Notes under the pieces: generated by a model | What the model was told of the DNA's origin: nothing | The model's database searches: none | The model's input: only the letters and a program-made list of their open reading frames with translations | In this document: piece after piece, positions 34,402-43,464 of the stretch | Position numbering within the stretch: the stretch's first letter is position 1 | Layout of the letters: every line of letters begins with the position of its first letter | Assembly (NCBI GenBank): GCA_031119475.1 | Contig: JAVHXV010000004.1 | Location: 79,847-143,846 of the forward strand | Reading direction: 5' to 3' | DNA: 64,000 nucleotides | Origin: Pedobacter sp. | GTDB lineage: Bacteria > Bacteroidota > Bacteroidia > Sphingobacteriales > Sphingobacteriaceae | Program-made: the position numbers and the translations under genes

Positions 34402-36680
34402 TTATAGACCAAGCTGTATTCCTTTTTAAATCCCGATAGTTGTTGGTCGTACTTTAGGGCCTGTAATACCGTTAAATGCGAGATGAGATAGGCCAATGTA
34501 CTTTCGGCACCTTGGTTTCTGTTTACGCCACCTGGCTGAAGTCCATCTGCACAGCCTTTGGTTTCGGAATCATATAAAGGGATGTGCAACGAATTTTCCC
34601 CGAGGAACCACAGATAGCTGCTGAACATTTTTTTCATATATTCGCTTTCACGCGTAACCATGTAGGCCTGATTGTACATCAATACCATGGCCATGATTTC
34701 TATCGCCTGCTGATCATATAACGGCACTTCGCCTTCCCTACCGCGCACGTGCCAGCCATCGTTTCCGATCGGCGTGCAGGAGTTGAGGTTGAAAGTCAGT
34801 TTTTCCAGATACTTCAACGATTCGTGCGCCACTTCCCTCACTTCCAGACTTCCGGTAATTTCGGCGGTATGGAAGAGTGCCAGGGGAAACAAGGCGTTAT
34901 CGTAGGTCATGTGGTTTTCAAACCAGTGCCAATCTTCACCTTTGGTGGCATGATAAGATGCAATAAGTTTATTTGTTAAGGTATTTAGCTCGTTTAAGAT
35001 TCTTTCATCATAGGGATGTGTCCTTAAATAATAGCTCAGTCCAATGATGGTATTACAGATCCCGCGTAGGTGCGTCAATTTTTTAAAATGCGGCACGGCC
35101 TTGAAAAACAGTTCATACCCAAATTCGGCATAGGAGCGGTTAGGTGCTGCATTGATCAGGTAGCCTAATGACCAGATTGTTCTTCCGAAAGAATCATCTG
35201 TTCCCTCTTCATCCAGAAATTGTCTGCTAAAACTGAGGAAGTTCCTAAAATTGCCATCCTCCAATTGCATGTCGTGGATGTAGCTCAGGTAAACCGGCAA
35301 AAGGTTCAACGCGGTAACGTCTTTGTTCTGCTGGTAGGCCATGAGCGCCATGATCAGTGCCCTGCTGTTGTCATCTAGGCAGTATCCTTCTTTCCGATTC
35401 GGAATTCCATACTTCGCATGCTGAAAAATCCCGGTATCATCAGTTAAACGCAATACATAATCGAGCTCAAATGCCGGCATCACACTTGGATCGATGATCT
35501 GCCTTAAGATGCGTTCGCTATAATCAGGGTGCTTAATGGCCGCTTCTGCAATGGCAATGTATGATTTACCGATTTTCGGCCAACGGAGCTTTAAGCCGTA
35601 CTGATATGCATTATTTTTAAGCGCCCTTAATTTATCAGGTTGTGAAAGCAGTTCGTTGACGATCTGACCCAGTCCGGCATGGTCCTTAAAATTGAATAAT
35701 CTGCCACGGTTGTTGTCCAACAGCTCCTGTGCGTGCCAATATGGAGTAGACACCACAGCTGCGCCGGCCCCAACGGCATAAGAAAGTGTACCGCTGGTGA
35801 TCTGTGCTTCATTAAAGTAAGGCGTTATGTACACGTCGGCAGCGGTGAGGTAGTTGATCAGTTCATCTTCTTCCACAAAGCGGTTGAGGAAGACCAGGTG
35901 ATCACTGACCTGGAGTTCTTCTGCGAGCGACTTCAGGTATTCCCTATATTCTTCGCCCGAATTTTTCACGATGCCCGGATGTGTATTGCCCAAGATGACA
36001 TACACCGTATCTGGGTTTTTCTTGATGATTTCTGGAAGTGCCTTTACAACAGTTTCCAAGCCTTTGTTCCTGCTGATCAATCCAAATGTTAGCAGTATTT
36101 TTTTTCCTTTCAGCGCATCGATAGACCTGACCGGATTTACCGCAGGTGCTTCCAGATCAGGTACGCCGTGTTCGATCACCTGGATTTTCTCTTTCGGGAT
36201 CTGATAGATGGACGTCAGGAATCCGACAGCCTTTTGGCTCATCACTACAATTTTAGAGGAACGTTTGGCAATTTCCTTGATAATGGCTTTCTGTAAAAAT
36301 GTAGGCGAGTTTAAAATGGTATGCAAGATTGAAATGATCGGTTTTTCGATCTGGTTCAAAAATGGGAGCACATAGATTCCACTTTCGCCACCATAGATAC
36401 CAAATTCATGCTGCAGGATGCAGGCGTCTACATCACTTGCGTTGATAAAGTTAGCGGCTTGCTTATAATCATCCTGGTTTTGCTGGCGGATGATGTAGCG
36501 AACTTCTGGCGGATAATCGTACTCGTCCAAGTCATCGCCATTGTTCATGGCAATAACCATACTGCTTTGTGCCAAGCTTTGGTCAGTGAAGTTGGCGTTA
36601 ATGGCCTTGATCAAATTTGCGTTAAAAGTGGCCAAACCACATTCGCGGGGTGGGTAAGTAGAGATATACGCTATTTTCAT
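34398..36680 (-). CDS. GT4 glycosyltransferase fused to an alpha/alpha-toroid domain
   Basis: This 760-aa protein has two parts. Residues 1 to about 400 form a GT4 domain (start MKIAYISTYPPRECGLATFN, LTFGLISRNKGLETVVKALP, SGTLSYAVGAGAAVVSTPYWHAQE). From about 410 it has a helix-rich domain (DDTGIFQHAKYGIPNRKEGYCLDDNSRAL and many regular helices to the end), as in six-hairpin glycosidases. This architecture recurs next to GH130 genes in Bacteroidota. The second half may bind or process the glycan product. It is the first gene of the GT pair, with the promoter in 36681-36720. Confidence 0.88.
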   Translation of the reverse strand: MKIAYISTYPPRECGLATFNANLIKAINANFTDQSLAQSSMVIAMNNGDDLDEYDYPPEVRYIIRQQNQDDYKQAANFINASDVDACILQHEFGIYGGESGIYVLPFLNQIEKPIISILHTILNSPTFLQKAIIKEIAKRSSKIVVMSQKAVGFLTSIYQIPKEKIQVIEHGVPDLEAPAVNPVRSIDALKGKKILLTFGLISRNKGLETVVKALPEIIKKNPDTVYVILGNTHPGIVKNSGEEYREYLKSLAEELQVSDHLVFLNRFVEEDELINYLTAADVYITPYFNEAQITSGTLSYAVGAGAAVVSTPYWHAQELLDNNRGRLFNFKDHAGLGQIVNELLSQPDKLRALKNNAYQYGLKLRWPKIGKSYIAIAEAAIKHPDYSERILRQIIDPSVMPAFELDYVLRLTDDTGIFQHAKYGIPNRKEGYCLDDNSRALIMALMAYQQNKDVTALNLLPVYLSYIHDMQLEDGNFRNFLSFSRQFLDEEGTDDSFGRTIWSLGYLINAAPNRSYAEFGYELFFKAVPHFKKLTHLRGICNTIIGLSYYLRTHPYDERILNELNTLTNKLIASYHATKGEDWHWFENHMTYDNALFPLALFHTAEITGSLEVREVAHESLKYLEKLTFNLNSCTPIGNDGWHVRGREGEVPLYDQQAIEIMAMVLMYNQAYMVTRESEYMKKMFSSYLWFLGENSLHIPLYDSETKGCADGLQPGGVNRNQGAESTLAYLISHLTVLQALKYDQQLSGFKKEYSLVYK

Positions 36681-36920
36681 AAAGTTACAGTTAAGCTCTA
36701 TATGTGTTGGTTAACACAACCGAATAACAATAATGCTTGGCTGTTGTTTGCCAGTATGCGTAAAAGGCGTAGATTTCTCGTTTTTATGACAATTGTGTTA
36801 AAAACCGAGTATTTCTACCTGCATGTCCATAAGATAATGCGCAGAAACTGATTTCTTTTAAATGCGCACAAATGATAATCAAGGGCTTATGGGAGAAGAA
36901 ATAAGTTTATTTAAAATTGT

Positions 36921-36951
36921 TTTGGCATTTAGGTCGTGATTGCTATATTTG
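36921..36951 (+). promoter_or_regulatory. tRNA-Leu promoter
   Basis: TTTG at 36921-36924 and TATATTTG at 36944-36951 match the -33 and TAnnTTTG -7 elements of Bacteroidota sigma factor promoters, with a 19-bp spacer. The tRNA begins 18 nt downstream. The rest of the 36681-36969 gap shows no other gene. Confidence 0.75.
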
Positions 36952-36969
36952 CATCCCGCTACAAGCAAT

Positions 36970-37049
36970 GCCCAGATGGCGGAATTGGTAGACGCGCTGG
37001 TCTCAAACACCTGTGGGAAACCGTGCCGGTTCGACTCCGGCTCTGGGTA
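36970..37049 (+). tRNA. tRNA-Leu (anticodon CAA)
   Basis: This is an 80-nt class II tRNA. The acceptor stem GCCCAGA pairs with TCTGGGT (first pair G-U), with discriminator A. The D-arm is GCGGAATTGGTAGACGC. The anticodon loop CTCAAAC gives anticodon CAA, a short variable arm follows, and the T-arm is CCGGTTCGACTCCGG. One mismatch (U-U) is present in the anticodon stem. CCA is not encoded. A degenerate relative lies at 47388-47503. Confidence 0.92.
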
Positions 37050-37051
37050 CA

Positions 37052-37087
37052 GCCCCTTTTTACGCAAGTAAAGAGGGGTTTTTTGTT
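37052..37087 (+). terminator. Intrinsic terminator of tRNA-Leu
   Basis: The stem CCCCTTTTTAC / GTAAAGAGGGG, with one G-U pair, is followed by TTTTTTG directly after the tRNA. Further on, CGGTTCGA (37128-37135) and TCGAACCG (37177-37184) form an inverted pair resembling T-arm fragments. Confidence 0.75.
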
Positions 37088-37227
37088 TCAAAAACATGCA
37101 TTGCTCTTCAGAAACAAAGATTTTTGACGGTTCGATCTCCGGTTAGGGCATACGATTCACCCCAGCCGTATCTAGGTCGAACCGCTATTAAACAAACTCG
37201 GTTGATTAGATCTTTTCAGAATATTCC

Positions 37228-37995
37228 TTAATGAATAATGTAATTAATTTTAAAGCCTATAAGTGAATTCCTTATACTCGGTGCGAAAGTGAATTTGGCC
37301 AAGTTTTTTCCGCTAATCATCTTTTTCAAATAAGGATAAATAAAGTAAACTAGCTTAGTCGAAAGAATTCCATATCCTGCACCCATTACCACATCACTTA
37401 ACCAATGAACGTGGTGGTACAAGCGCAAAATACCTGTAGTAGTTGCCGTTCCATATCCAATTACACTAAACCATAGCGATTTTTCACCATACTCTTGATT
37501 CATAAATTCAGCGGCCATAAAGGCTATTGCCGTATGTGAAGACGGAAATGAGCTTATTCCCGACCCATCGGGACGCATCCTATCAATATTGTTTTTTGTA
37601 ACTGTCACCGCCGAGCTGGCCATTGAAGTAGATAACAATAGCATTACCGAACGGTCGATAAAATTATGCTTCGCTTTTAACCCTATGAGACCGAGTCCAT
37701 AAACCGCGGCAATTGGCCCATATCTTAGGTAATCATCAACTGAGCCAGAATAGCCATATTGGCCGATAGTTGAATTATTGATATATCTATCAAGCTGCCT
37801 TAAATTGCTGCTTTCTAATGAGAGCGCACCATAGCCGAGCAATGCTGTCGGCACAATAAGTTTTTTTAAGGTTTTAGGCTGGGTAGTTTCCACCTTATTG
37901 CTATCAAGAACAGAGGAATTGAGCTGTGCGCTAGCAGGAAATATATTTCCAACAGTTAAAATAGTGAGTACTAATTTCCTTCTACAGATTCCCAT
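37228..37995 (-). CDS. PAP2 family phosphatase, periplasmic, copy 1
   Basis: This 255-aa membrane phosphatase has an N-terminal signal-like segment (about residues 1-23, ending ASA). The PAP2 motifs are KNNIDRMRP, SSFPSSHT (a variant of the usual PSGH) and RLYHHVHWLSD. Candidate roles are dephosphorylation of lipid A, undecaprenyl pyrophosphate or phosphatidate. A clear paralogue lies at 43465-44268 in the same block. It is separated from the receptor gene by 70 nt on the same strand and may be cotranscribed with it. Confidence 0.9.
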   Translation of the reverse strand: MGICRRKLVLTILTVGNIFPASAQLNSSVLDSNKVETTQPKTLKKLIVPTALLGYGALSLESSNLRQLDRYINNSTIGQYGYSGSVDDYLRYGPIAAVYGLGLIGLKAKHNFIDRSVMLLLSTSMASSAVTVTKNNIDRMRPDGSGISSFPSSHTAIAFMAAEFMNQEYGEKSLWFSVIGYGTATTTGILRLYHHVHWLSDVVMGAGYGILSTKLVYFIYPYLKKMISGKNLAKFTFAPSIRNSLIGFKINYIIH

Positions 37996-38065
37996 TCCTT
38001 ATTCGTGATCCTTTTATCGTCACGAAACTAGAAGGGAAATCTGTAGGAAATCTGTTGGAGGCAAC

Positions 38066-40486
38066 CTAGAACTTATAGCTATAGCCTAGCCTGAAAACCT
38101 GTGTTTCAAGATAGTCTGTACTGTTATAGGTAAAACCGTTTCCGATGATACTTTTCTTGGTCTTTAAGGTGCCCAAAATATCTGTCCCATTCAGGAACAG
38201 TTCGCCTTTTCCTTTTTGAATCTGTTTTTTAACACCAAGATCAACAGAAAACCTGGAACCTATGGTTCCCTGAGGAATAATATCCTTCGCAAGGTAAACG
38301 CCAGAAAGCTGGATCTGTGTCTGTCCTTTCAACTTGAACATATTATTCAGCTTAAAGTTTCCAGAGGTAATGCTTTCTTCGGCTATATTATAGACCGTAG
38401 GAACTGGATATCGATTGGTAATTGTAAATGCGTTGATCTTGTTCCTATAAATGGCTGCACTGGCATTGAAAGAATACCAAGGTGTTAGTTCCTGCTGAAG
38501 AGCTATCTCTCCCCCTGTTTGGTAGCTTCTTCCAGCATTCTGAAAAATATTATAAAGGATGGTGTTGCCTGGAACCTGCGTAGCAATCCTAGTAATGGTC
38601 GCATCGATCATCTTGTGGTAAAGTGATGAATAGATATTCCCTTTTTTCCAGTTCAAACGATAGCCCACTTCGATGGTGTTGGTAAACTGTGGACGTAAGG
38701 TAGGATTACCAACCTTCAATAATTCAGGCTCATCATACTTTGGAAAGATACGGATATCAACCTCGTTGGGCCGATCTACCCTTCGGTTAAAGAATATCGA
38801 AAGTTTATTATTATCGTCAATCTTATAGGCAAGCCTTAGATTTGGGAATGGTCTTGCATAATCGTAGCCATCGCTCTGATAAGTGTTATGGTTGGGATTT
38901 ACGTCATATTGTACCTTTACGTATTCAAATCTCAGGCCAGCTTCCATTTCAAAATGATTGGTCTCCAGCACATAATTCGCATAGGCAGCGGGAATGGTTT
39001 CCTTATAATCCGCCCATCCGCCAGCATTTACATCAATGGGAGAATTGAGTCCGGGGAAAAACTGCATATCGGTCGGGATCGTTCTTCTTCTAAATTTCAA
39101 TCCCATTTCAATTCTTCCTTGTTTCAAGGGTTTAATATAGTCCAAGTTAAAATCTGCTACATGTTCATCTGATAACAGTGCGAAAGAATCTTCACCAGTA
39201 AAAGTAGGCATGATGTTGGTGAAAAAATATTTTTCATCTTCCCTGTGCCAGGTATAATTGAAACCAAGGTTAAGCAAGTGACCGGGCTGGGAAAACTTAT
39301 GCTGATAGCTGGCAGATCCGGTAACGGTATACTTTACCTCATCCTCTAAAAATTGCCACAGCCTTAAACGATTGGATAGATTGCCATTGAAATAGGGTAT
39401 ATCACCTTTGTCGATAATTTTTTCCCGATTGAAATATCCTGAAATAGTTAGGGAATTTTGTTCATCCGGATTCCAGTCGACTCCAGTTTTTACTGTCGTA
39501 TAATCAGTTGTCCTGTTCCTCTTTACCTGTTGATTAATGATTGTTCCATCACTATAGCTTCTGGTTGCAAACTCGTTGCGATTTAAAGTCTGCGTATACA
39601 AGTAATCGCCCTGCAAAAACGTATTGAGCTTGTTTTTCCGGTAATTGAGTGATAACGAGGGATTGATCTTTGGTGTAGCCTGAAACTGCGGACGAATCGA
39701 AGGAAGGTTTTCCCTTCTTTCCCAAAGCGAGCCAAGTCCAGTCGTCAATCCAACTTTTCCATTAAAGCCTTCCTGTTTGTTCTTTTTATAGATGATGTTG
39801 ATGATCCCCGCATTCCCATTTGCATCATATTTGGAAGAAGGATTATTAATGATCTCTATCCTTTCGATTGCCGAGGCGGGAATATTGTCTAATCCAGTTT
39901 GTGTACCAAAGCCGGTCATTGCATTTTGCTTTCCATCAACCAAAACAGCAACCTTATCATTTCCGCGGAGCTGGATTTTGCCATCCTGCAAGGTTACGCC
40001 TGGTAGATTCTGCATGGCCTGTAGCACCGAACCGCCAGATTGTGCCACATTGTTGCCCAAGGTGAAGGTCTTTTTGTCCATCTTATCAGAAAGCCCATCT
40101 GCGTTTGATTGACCCACAACGTTAACGGTATTCAAGGTCTGCATATCTTCTGTTAAAATAATCTCGCTTAAATCTAGAAATGCATTTAGCGAGCCTACGG
40201 TCACATCCTGACTTTTTTTCTGATAACCAATAATTGTAAATTCAAGCGCATAGTTTCCAGCTGAGAGATCTGCCAGTTTAAAACGACCTAGAGAGTCGGT
40301 AATCGTACCTGTAACAAATTTTTGGTCAGTTTTCTGTTTAACTACAACATTGGCATATTCAATTGGTCCCCTTTTCTTTGCATCCTTAACAATTCCTGAT
40401 ACTGTTACTTTTATATTTTGTGCATTGGAAAAGTATACCGTAAAAATCAATAACAAGAGCAGCAAAAATTTCTTCTTAAAAATCAT
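38066..40486 (-). CDS. TonB-dependent-receptor-like outer membrane beta-barrel protein
   Basis: This 806-aa outer-membrane protein has a signal peptide (about 1-22). A carboxypeptidase-regulatory-like domain spans about 25-110 (GIVKDAKKRGPIEYANVVV). The plug domain (about 125-235) contains GGSVLQAMQNLPGVTLQDG and RIEIINNPSSKYDANGNAGIINI. The beta-barrel ends in the aromatic FRLGYSYKF, the C-terminal signature for outer-membrane insertion. It belongs to the outer membrane beta-barrel family, which includes receptors that need not transport siderophores. No SusD partner is present. It is divergent from the EamA/two-component genes. Confidence 0.93.
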   Translation of the reverse strand: MIFKKKFLLLLLLIFTVYFSNAQNIKVTVSGIVKDAKKRGPIEYANVVVKQKTDQKFVTGTITDSLGRFKLADLSAGNYALEFTIIGYQKKSQDVTVGSLNAFLDLSEIILTEDMQTLNTVNVVGQSNADGLSDKMDKKTFTLGNNVAQSGGSVLQAMQNLPGVTLQDGKIQLRGNDKVAVLVDGKQNAMTGFGTQTGLDNIPASAIERIEIINNPSSKYDANGNAGIINIIYKKNKQEGFNGKVGLTTGLGSLWERRENLPSIRPQFQATPKINPSLSLNYRKNKLNTFLQGDYLYTQTLNRNEFATRSYSDGTIINQQVKRNRTTDYTTVKTGVDWNPDEQNSLTISGYFNREKIIDKGDIPYFNGNLSNRLRLWQFLEDEVKYTVTGSASYQHKFSQPGHLLNLGFNYTWHREDEKYFFTNIMPTFTGEDSFALLSDEHVADFNLDYIKPLKQGRIEMGLKFRRRTIPTDMQFFPGLNSPIDVNAGGWADYKETIPAAYANYVLETNHFEMEAGLRFEYVKVQYDVNPNHNTYQSDGYDYARPFPNLRLAYKIDDNNKLSIFFNRRVDRPNEVDIRIFPKYDEPELLKVGNPTLRPQFTNTIEVGYRLNWKKGNIYSSLYHKMIDATITRIATQVPGNTILYNIFQNAGRSYQTGGEIALQQELTPWYSFNASAAIYRNKINAFTITNRYPVPTVYNIAEESITSGNFKLNNMFKLKGQTQIQLSGVYLAKDIIPQGTIGSRFSVDLGVKKQIQKGKGELFLNGTDILGTLKTKKSIIGNGFTYNSTDYLETQVFRLGYSYKF

Positions 40487-40527
40487 AACATAATTATAGT
40501 GTATTATTTAAAATGGCCTTTTTCTTC

Positions 40528-40558
40528 TTAACTATATGTAATTTTAGTACATAGTTAA
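40528..40558. promoter_or_regulatory. Palindromic candidate operator between divergent genes
   Basis: TTAACTAT (40528-40535) and ATAGTTAA (40551-40558) are perfect inverted 8-mers separated by 15 bp. They are centred in the 109-bp space between the receptor and EamA genes. The OmpR-type regulator encoded 0.5 kb away is a plausible binder. No second site was found by eye. Confidence 0.45.
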
Positions 40559-40595
40559 CTGGCAAATCTGTTGGAATTTAGAAGTTGAAATCAAT

Positions 40596-41009
40596 ATGTG
40601 GAAATTTTATGCAATCCTTTCGGCTTTTTTTGCGGCCGCAACTGCAATCTTGGCCAAAATCGGTATCAAAGGAATCAGCGGAAATCTCGCTACGGCGATA
40701 AGAATAATCATCATCCTCTTTATAGCTTGGGGAATCATCTTGGTTACGGGAGAAGTCCGCGAATTAAAAACACTTACAAAGAATAATCTCTTATTTCTTG
40801 GTTTATCTGGATTAGCAACCGGACTTTCATGGATTTTCTATTTCAAAGCCCTGGAAACTGGAGACGTAGCCAAGGTTGCCCCAATAGATAAGTTGAGCGT
40901 GGCCATTGCGCTTGGACTGGCATTTTTGATCTTAAAAGAACCTATTGAAACCAAGACTTTGATCGGTGCTACACTTATTGTAGCTGGAACAATTGTTGTC
41001 ATCTTGTAG
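40596..41009 (+). CDS. Half-size EamA (DMT superfamily) transporter
   Basis: This 137-aa protein has four to five membrane helices and corresponds to a single EamA repeat: the start MWKFYAILSAFFAAATAILAKIGI, and LSVAIALGLAFLILKEPIETKTLIGATLIVAGTIVVIL at the end. Such half-size members act as dimers. The substrate is unknown. It is followed 42 nt later by the response regulator gene on the same strand. Confidence 0.88.
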   Translation: MWKFYAILSAFFAAATAILAKIGIKGISGNLATAIRIIIILFIAWGIILVTGEVRELKTLTKNNLLFLGLSGLATGLSWIFYFKALETGDVAKVAPIDKLSVAIALGLAFLILKEPIETKTLIGATLIVAGTIVVIL

Positions 41010-41051
41010 AAATACTGATTTGCTTCAGAATTTAAACGTTAATTTGCCGTA

Positions 41052-41729
41052 ATGAAGATACTGGTAATTGAAGACGAAGAGTCGCTTAGGGAAAGTATTG
41101 TCTCCTATTTAAAAGGTGAAGGCAACATTTGTGAAGTGGCAAGCACCTATTGGAATGCCATGGAGAAGATCAATCTCTATAGTTACGATTGTATTTTGCT
41201 AGACCTTACACTTCCCGGCGGCGATGGCCTTAAAATCCTTAGCGAAGTCAAAAAACTGAACAAACAGGAAGGTGTACTAATTATTTCTGCAAGGCATTCG
41301 CTTGATGATAAGCTCAGTGGGCTGGAAATGGGCGCAGATGATTATCTGGTTAAACCTTTCCACCTATCGGAACTGAAGGCTAGGATAATGGCCGTAATAC
41401 GAAGAAAGAATTTTAGCGGAAGCAATCTAATGTCCTTCAATGAAATAAATATCGACCTTTTGGCCATGGAAGTAAGGATAAAAGAGAAGCTGATTACCTT
41501 AACTAAAAAGGAATACGATCTGCTTATCTATTTCATTTCCAACCAAGGCAAGGTAATTACCAAAAATGCCATTGCTGAACATCTCTGGGGCGATGAGATT
41601 GATGTGTCCGATGATTTTGATTTCATCTATACCCATATCAAAAACCTTCGTAAAAAATTGGTAGAGGCAGGTGCTAAAGATTATATTAGATCGATGTATG
41701 GTGTGGGTTACAAATTGGAGAATGTATGA
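41052..41729 (+). CDS. OmpR/PhoB family response regulator
   Basis: This 225-aa protein has a receiver with Glu7, Asp8 and phospho-acceptor Asp51 (ILLDLTLPGG). The C-terminal winged helix spans about 125-225 (LTKKEYDLLIYFISNQGKVITKNAIAEHLWG and YIRSMYGVGYKLE). It overlaps the kinase gene by 4 nt (ATGA), so the two form a coupled two-component system. Confidence 0.95.
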   Translation: MKILVIEDEESLRESIVSYLKGEGNICEVASTYWNAMEKINLYSYDCILLDLTLPGGDGLKILSEVKKLNKQEGVLIISARHSLDDKLSGLEMGADDYLVKPFHLSELKARIMAVIRRKNFSGSNLMSFNEINIDLLAMEVRIKEKLITLTKKEYDLLIYFISNQGKVITKNAIAEHLWGDEIDVSDDFDFIYTHIKNLRKKLVEAGAKDYIRSMYGVGYKLENV

Positions 41730-42976
41730 AGTTAGCACAGCGATATAACAGAGCAAACCTGATTACCTCGTTCATTATTTTGACGATTACTGGGGTTATC
41801 TACTATATAGCGATCCACTTTATTCTTACGGGAAAGCTTGATAAAGATTTGGTTATCGAAGAGAAGGAGATCGAAGCCTACGTAAACAACTATGGAAAAT
41901 TGCCATCTCCAGGAGATTTTCTGCATCAAAAGGTAACCTATCAAAAAAATACATCTGGAAAAATTATTGAGCGTAATTTCTTTTATGACGACTTTTATAA
42001 CGAATCTGAAAAAGAAAATGAGCCGGGCAGAAGCCTGATTACAAGTGTAGATCTAAATGGACAGAACTACCAGGTAACCATTAGCAAATCTCGTGTAGAA
42101 TCAGAAGACCTGATCCAATTGATTTTCATGATTACCTTGGCTGTAACGATATTGCTGTTAGTATCGCTTTTGCTCATCAATAGGTTCGTTCTGCAGCGTA
42201 TCTGGAGCCCATTCTATTCAACATTGGGTATGATGAAAGCTTTTAATATAGCTCAAAAAGAAGAGATTAAACCACAAGTGACCAAGATTGATGAATTTAA
42301 TGAACTGAATGACTCGGCAAATGCTATGGCTACAAGGGTAAGGAAAGATTATAGAGAACTCAAGAGTTTTACTGATAATGCGTCCCATGAAATGATGACA
42401 CCATTGGCCATAATCAATTCTAAACTCGATTCTCTGCTGCAAACTGGCACTTTTTCTGTAGCACAAGGGTCAATCATAGAAGATATTTATACTGCGATCG
42501 GAAAACTTATCAAATTAAACCAATCATTGTTGTTATTGGCCAAGATCGAAAATAATCTGATTTCTGATGTTCAGAATATTGATATGCAGCAATTGGTTGG
42601 CGATAAAGTATTGCAGTTTCAGGAACTTTTTGAAAAGGATGGGCTAACTTTGAATCAGGAGCTCCAACCATTTGAAGTGAAGATGAGCAAATATCTGGCA
42701 GATATCCTATTGAACAATCTTTTCGCAAATGCCATTCGGCATAATCATTCAGGTGGAAACATTGATATTATTTTACAGGCGGGTTCGCTAACGATTTCAA
42801 ATACTGGAAAAAGTGAAGAATTGGATAACCAGCTTTTCGAAAGATTCTCAAAGTCGGCCTCTTCCGAAGGAACCGGCCTCGGATTGGCCATCAGCAAACA
42901 GATCTGTGCGCTTTATGGCTTTATCATTTCCTATCAATTCCAGGAGAATAGACATCGTTTCCTGATCAGATTCTAA
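41726..42976 (+). CDS. Membrane sensor histidine kinase
   Basis: This 416-aa kinase has TM1 at about 14-36, a periplasmic sensor domain to about 130, and TM2 at about 132-152. The HisKA region has the phospho-accepting His in DNASHEMMTPLAI. The HATPase domain has NNLFANAIRHN, and its G box reads GTGLGLAISKQ. It pairs with the response regulator by the 4-nt overlap. The neighbouring PepSY-like and PAP2 genes suggest sensing of envelope state. Confidence 0.93.
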   Translation: MKLAQRYNRANLITSFIILTITGVIYYIAIHFILTGKLDKDLVIEEKEIEAYVNNYGKLPSPGDFLHQKVTYQKNTSGKIIERNFFYDDFYNESEKENEPGRSLITSVDLNGQNYQVTISKSRVESEDLIQLIFMITLAVTILLLVSLLLINRFVLQRIWSPFYSTLGMMKAFNIAQKEEIKPQVTKIDEFNELNDSANAMATRVRKDYRELKSFTDNASHEMMTPLAIINSKLDSLLQTGTFSVAQGSIIEDIYTAIGKLIKLNQSLLLLAKIENNLISDVQNIDMQQLVGDKVLQFQELFEKDGLTLNQELQPFEVKMSKYLADILLNNLFANAIRHNHSGGNIDIILQAGSLTISNTGKSEELDNQLFERFSKSASSEGTGLGLAISKQICALYGFIISYQFQENRHRFLIRF

Positions 42977-43050
42977 ATAGCTTTAAATTGGGCTAGGCTA
43001 CAGAATTGCTACATAATCTATCGCTAGTTTTATATTAAACTTATAAAACC

Positions 43051-43461
43051 ATGAAAAAAATAGTTTATGTTATTGTTCTGCTAGCTTTTGTTGGAACAAC
43101 GAGCCAGGCACAAAAATTAAATGCTGCCAAAGTACCAACAGCTGTCAAAACAGCTTTCTCAAAAACGCATGTTGGTATTTTAAAAGTGACCTGGAGCAAG
43201 GAAGATGCAAATTTTGAAGCTGAGTTTACCTTAGATGGCAAAAAATCTAGCGAAGTTTATTTAGCAAGTGGAACCTTTTTAGAATCAGAGGTGGAGATCA
43301 AAGTTAGCGAATTGCCTGCCGCAGTTAAAATGAAACTAAAAGATCAGAAAGTAGCTGAAGCGGCAAAAATTACCAAGGCAAATGGTTCGATAATCTATGA
43401 AGCAGAAGTAAAAGGGAAAGACCTCTTTTTTGATGCTAATGGAAATGCTGTTAAGTTGTAA
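43051..43461 (+). CDS. PepSY-like periplasmic protein
   Basis: This 136-aa protein has a signal peptide (about 1-20, ending SQA). It contains two repeats resembling the PepSY-like domain: first VPTAVKTAFSKTHVGILKVTWSK, then LPAAVKMKLKDQKVAEAAKITKANG. In Bacteroidota such proteins are often encoded beside two-component systems and are regulated by them. It may bind the sensor or a metal, which is inference. It is followed by PAP2 copy 2 after 3 nt. Confidence 0.85.
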   Translation: MKKIVYVIVLLAFVGTTSQAQKLNAAKVPTAVKTAFSKTHVGILKVTWSKEDANFEAEFTLDGKKSSEVYLASGTFLESEVEIKVSELPAAVKMKLKDQKVAEAAKITKANGSIIYEAEVKGKDLFFDANGNAVKL

Positions 43462-43464
43462 TCA

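Noticed and set aside
37128-37184. Second tRNA after tRNA-Leu
   Set aside because: Only T-arm-like GGTTCGA and its inverted copy are present. No acceptor, D or anticodon arm can be drawn.
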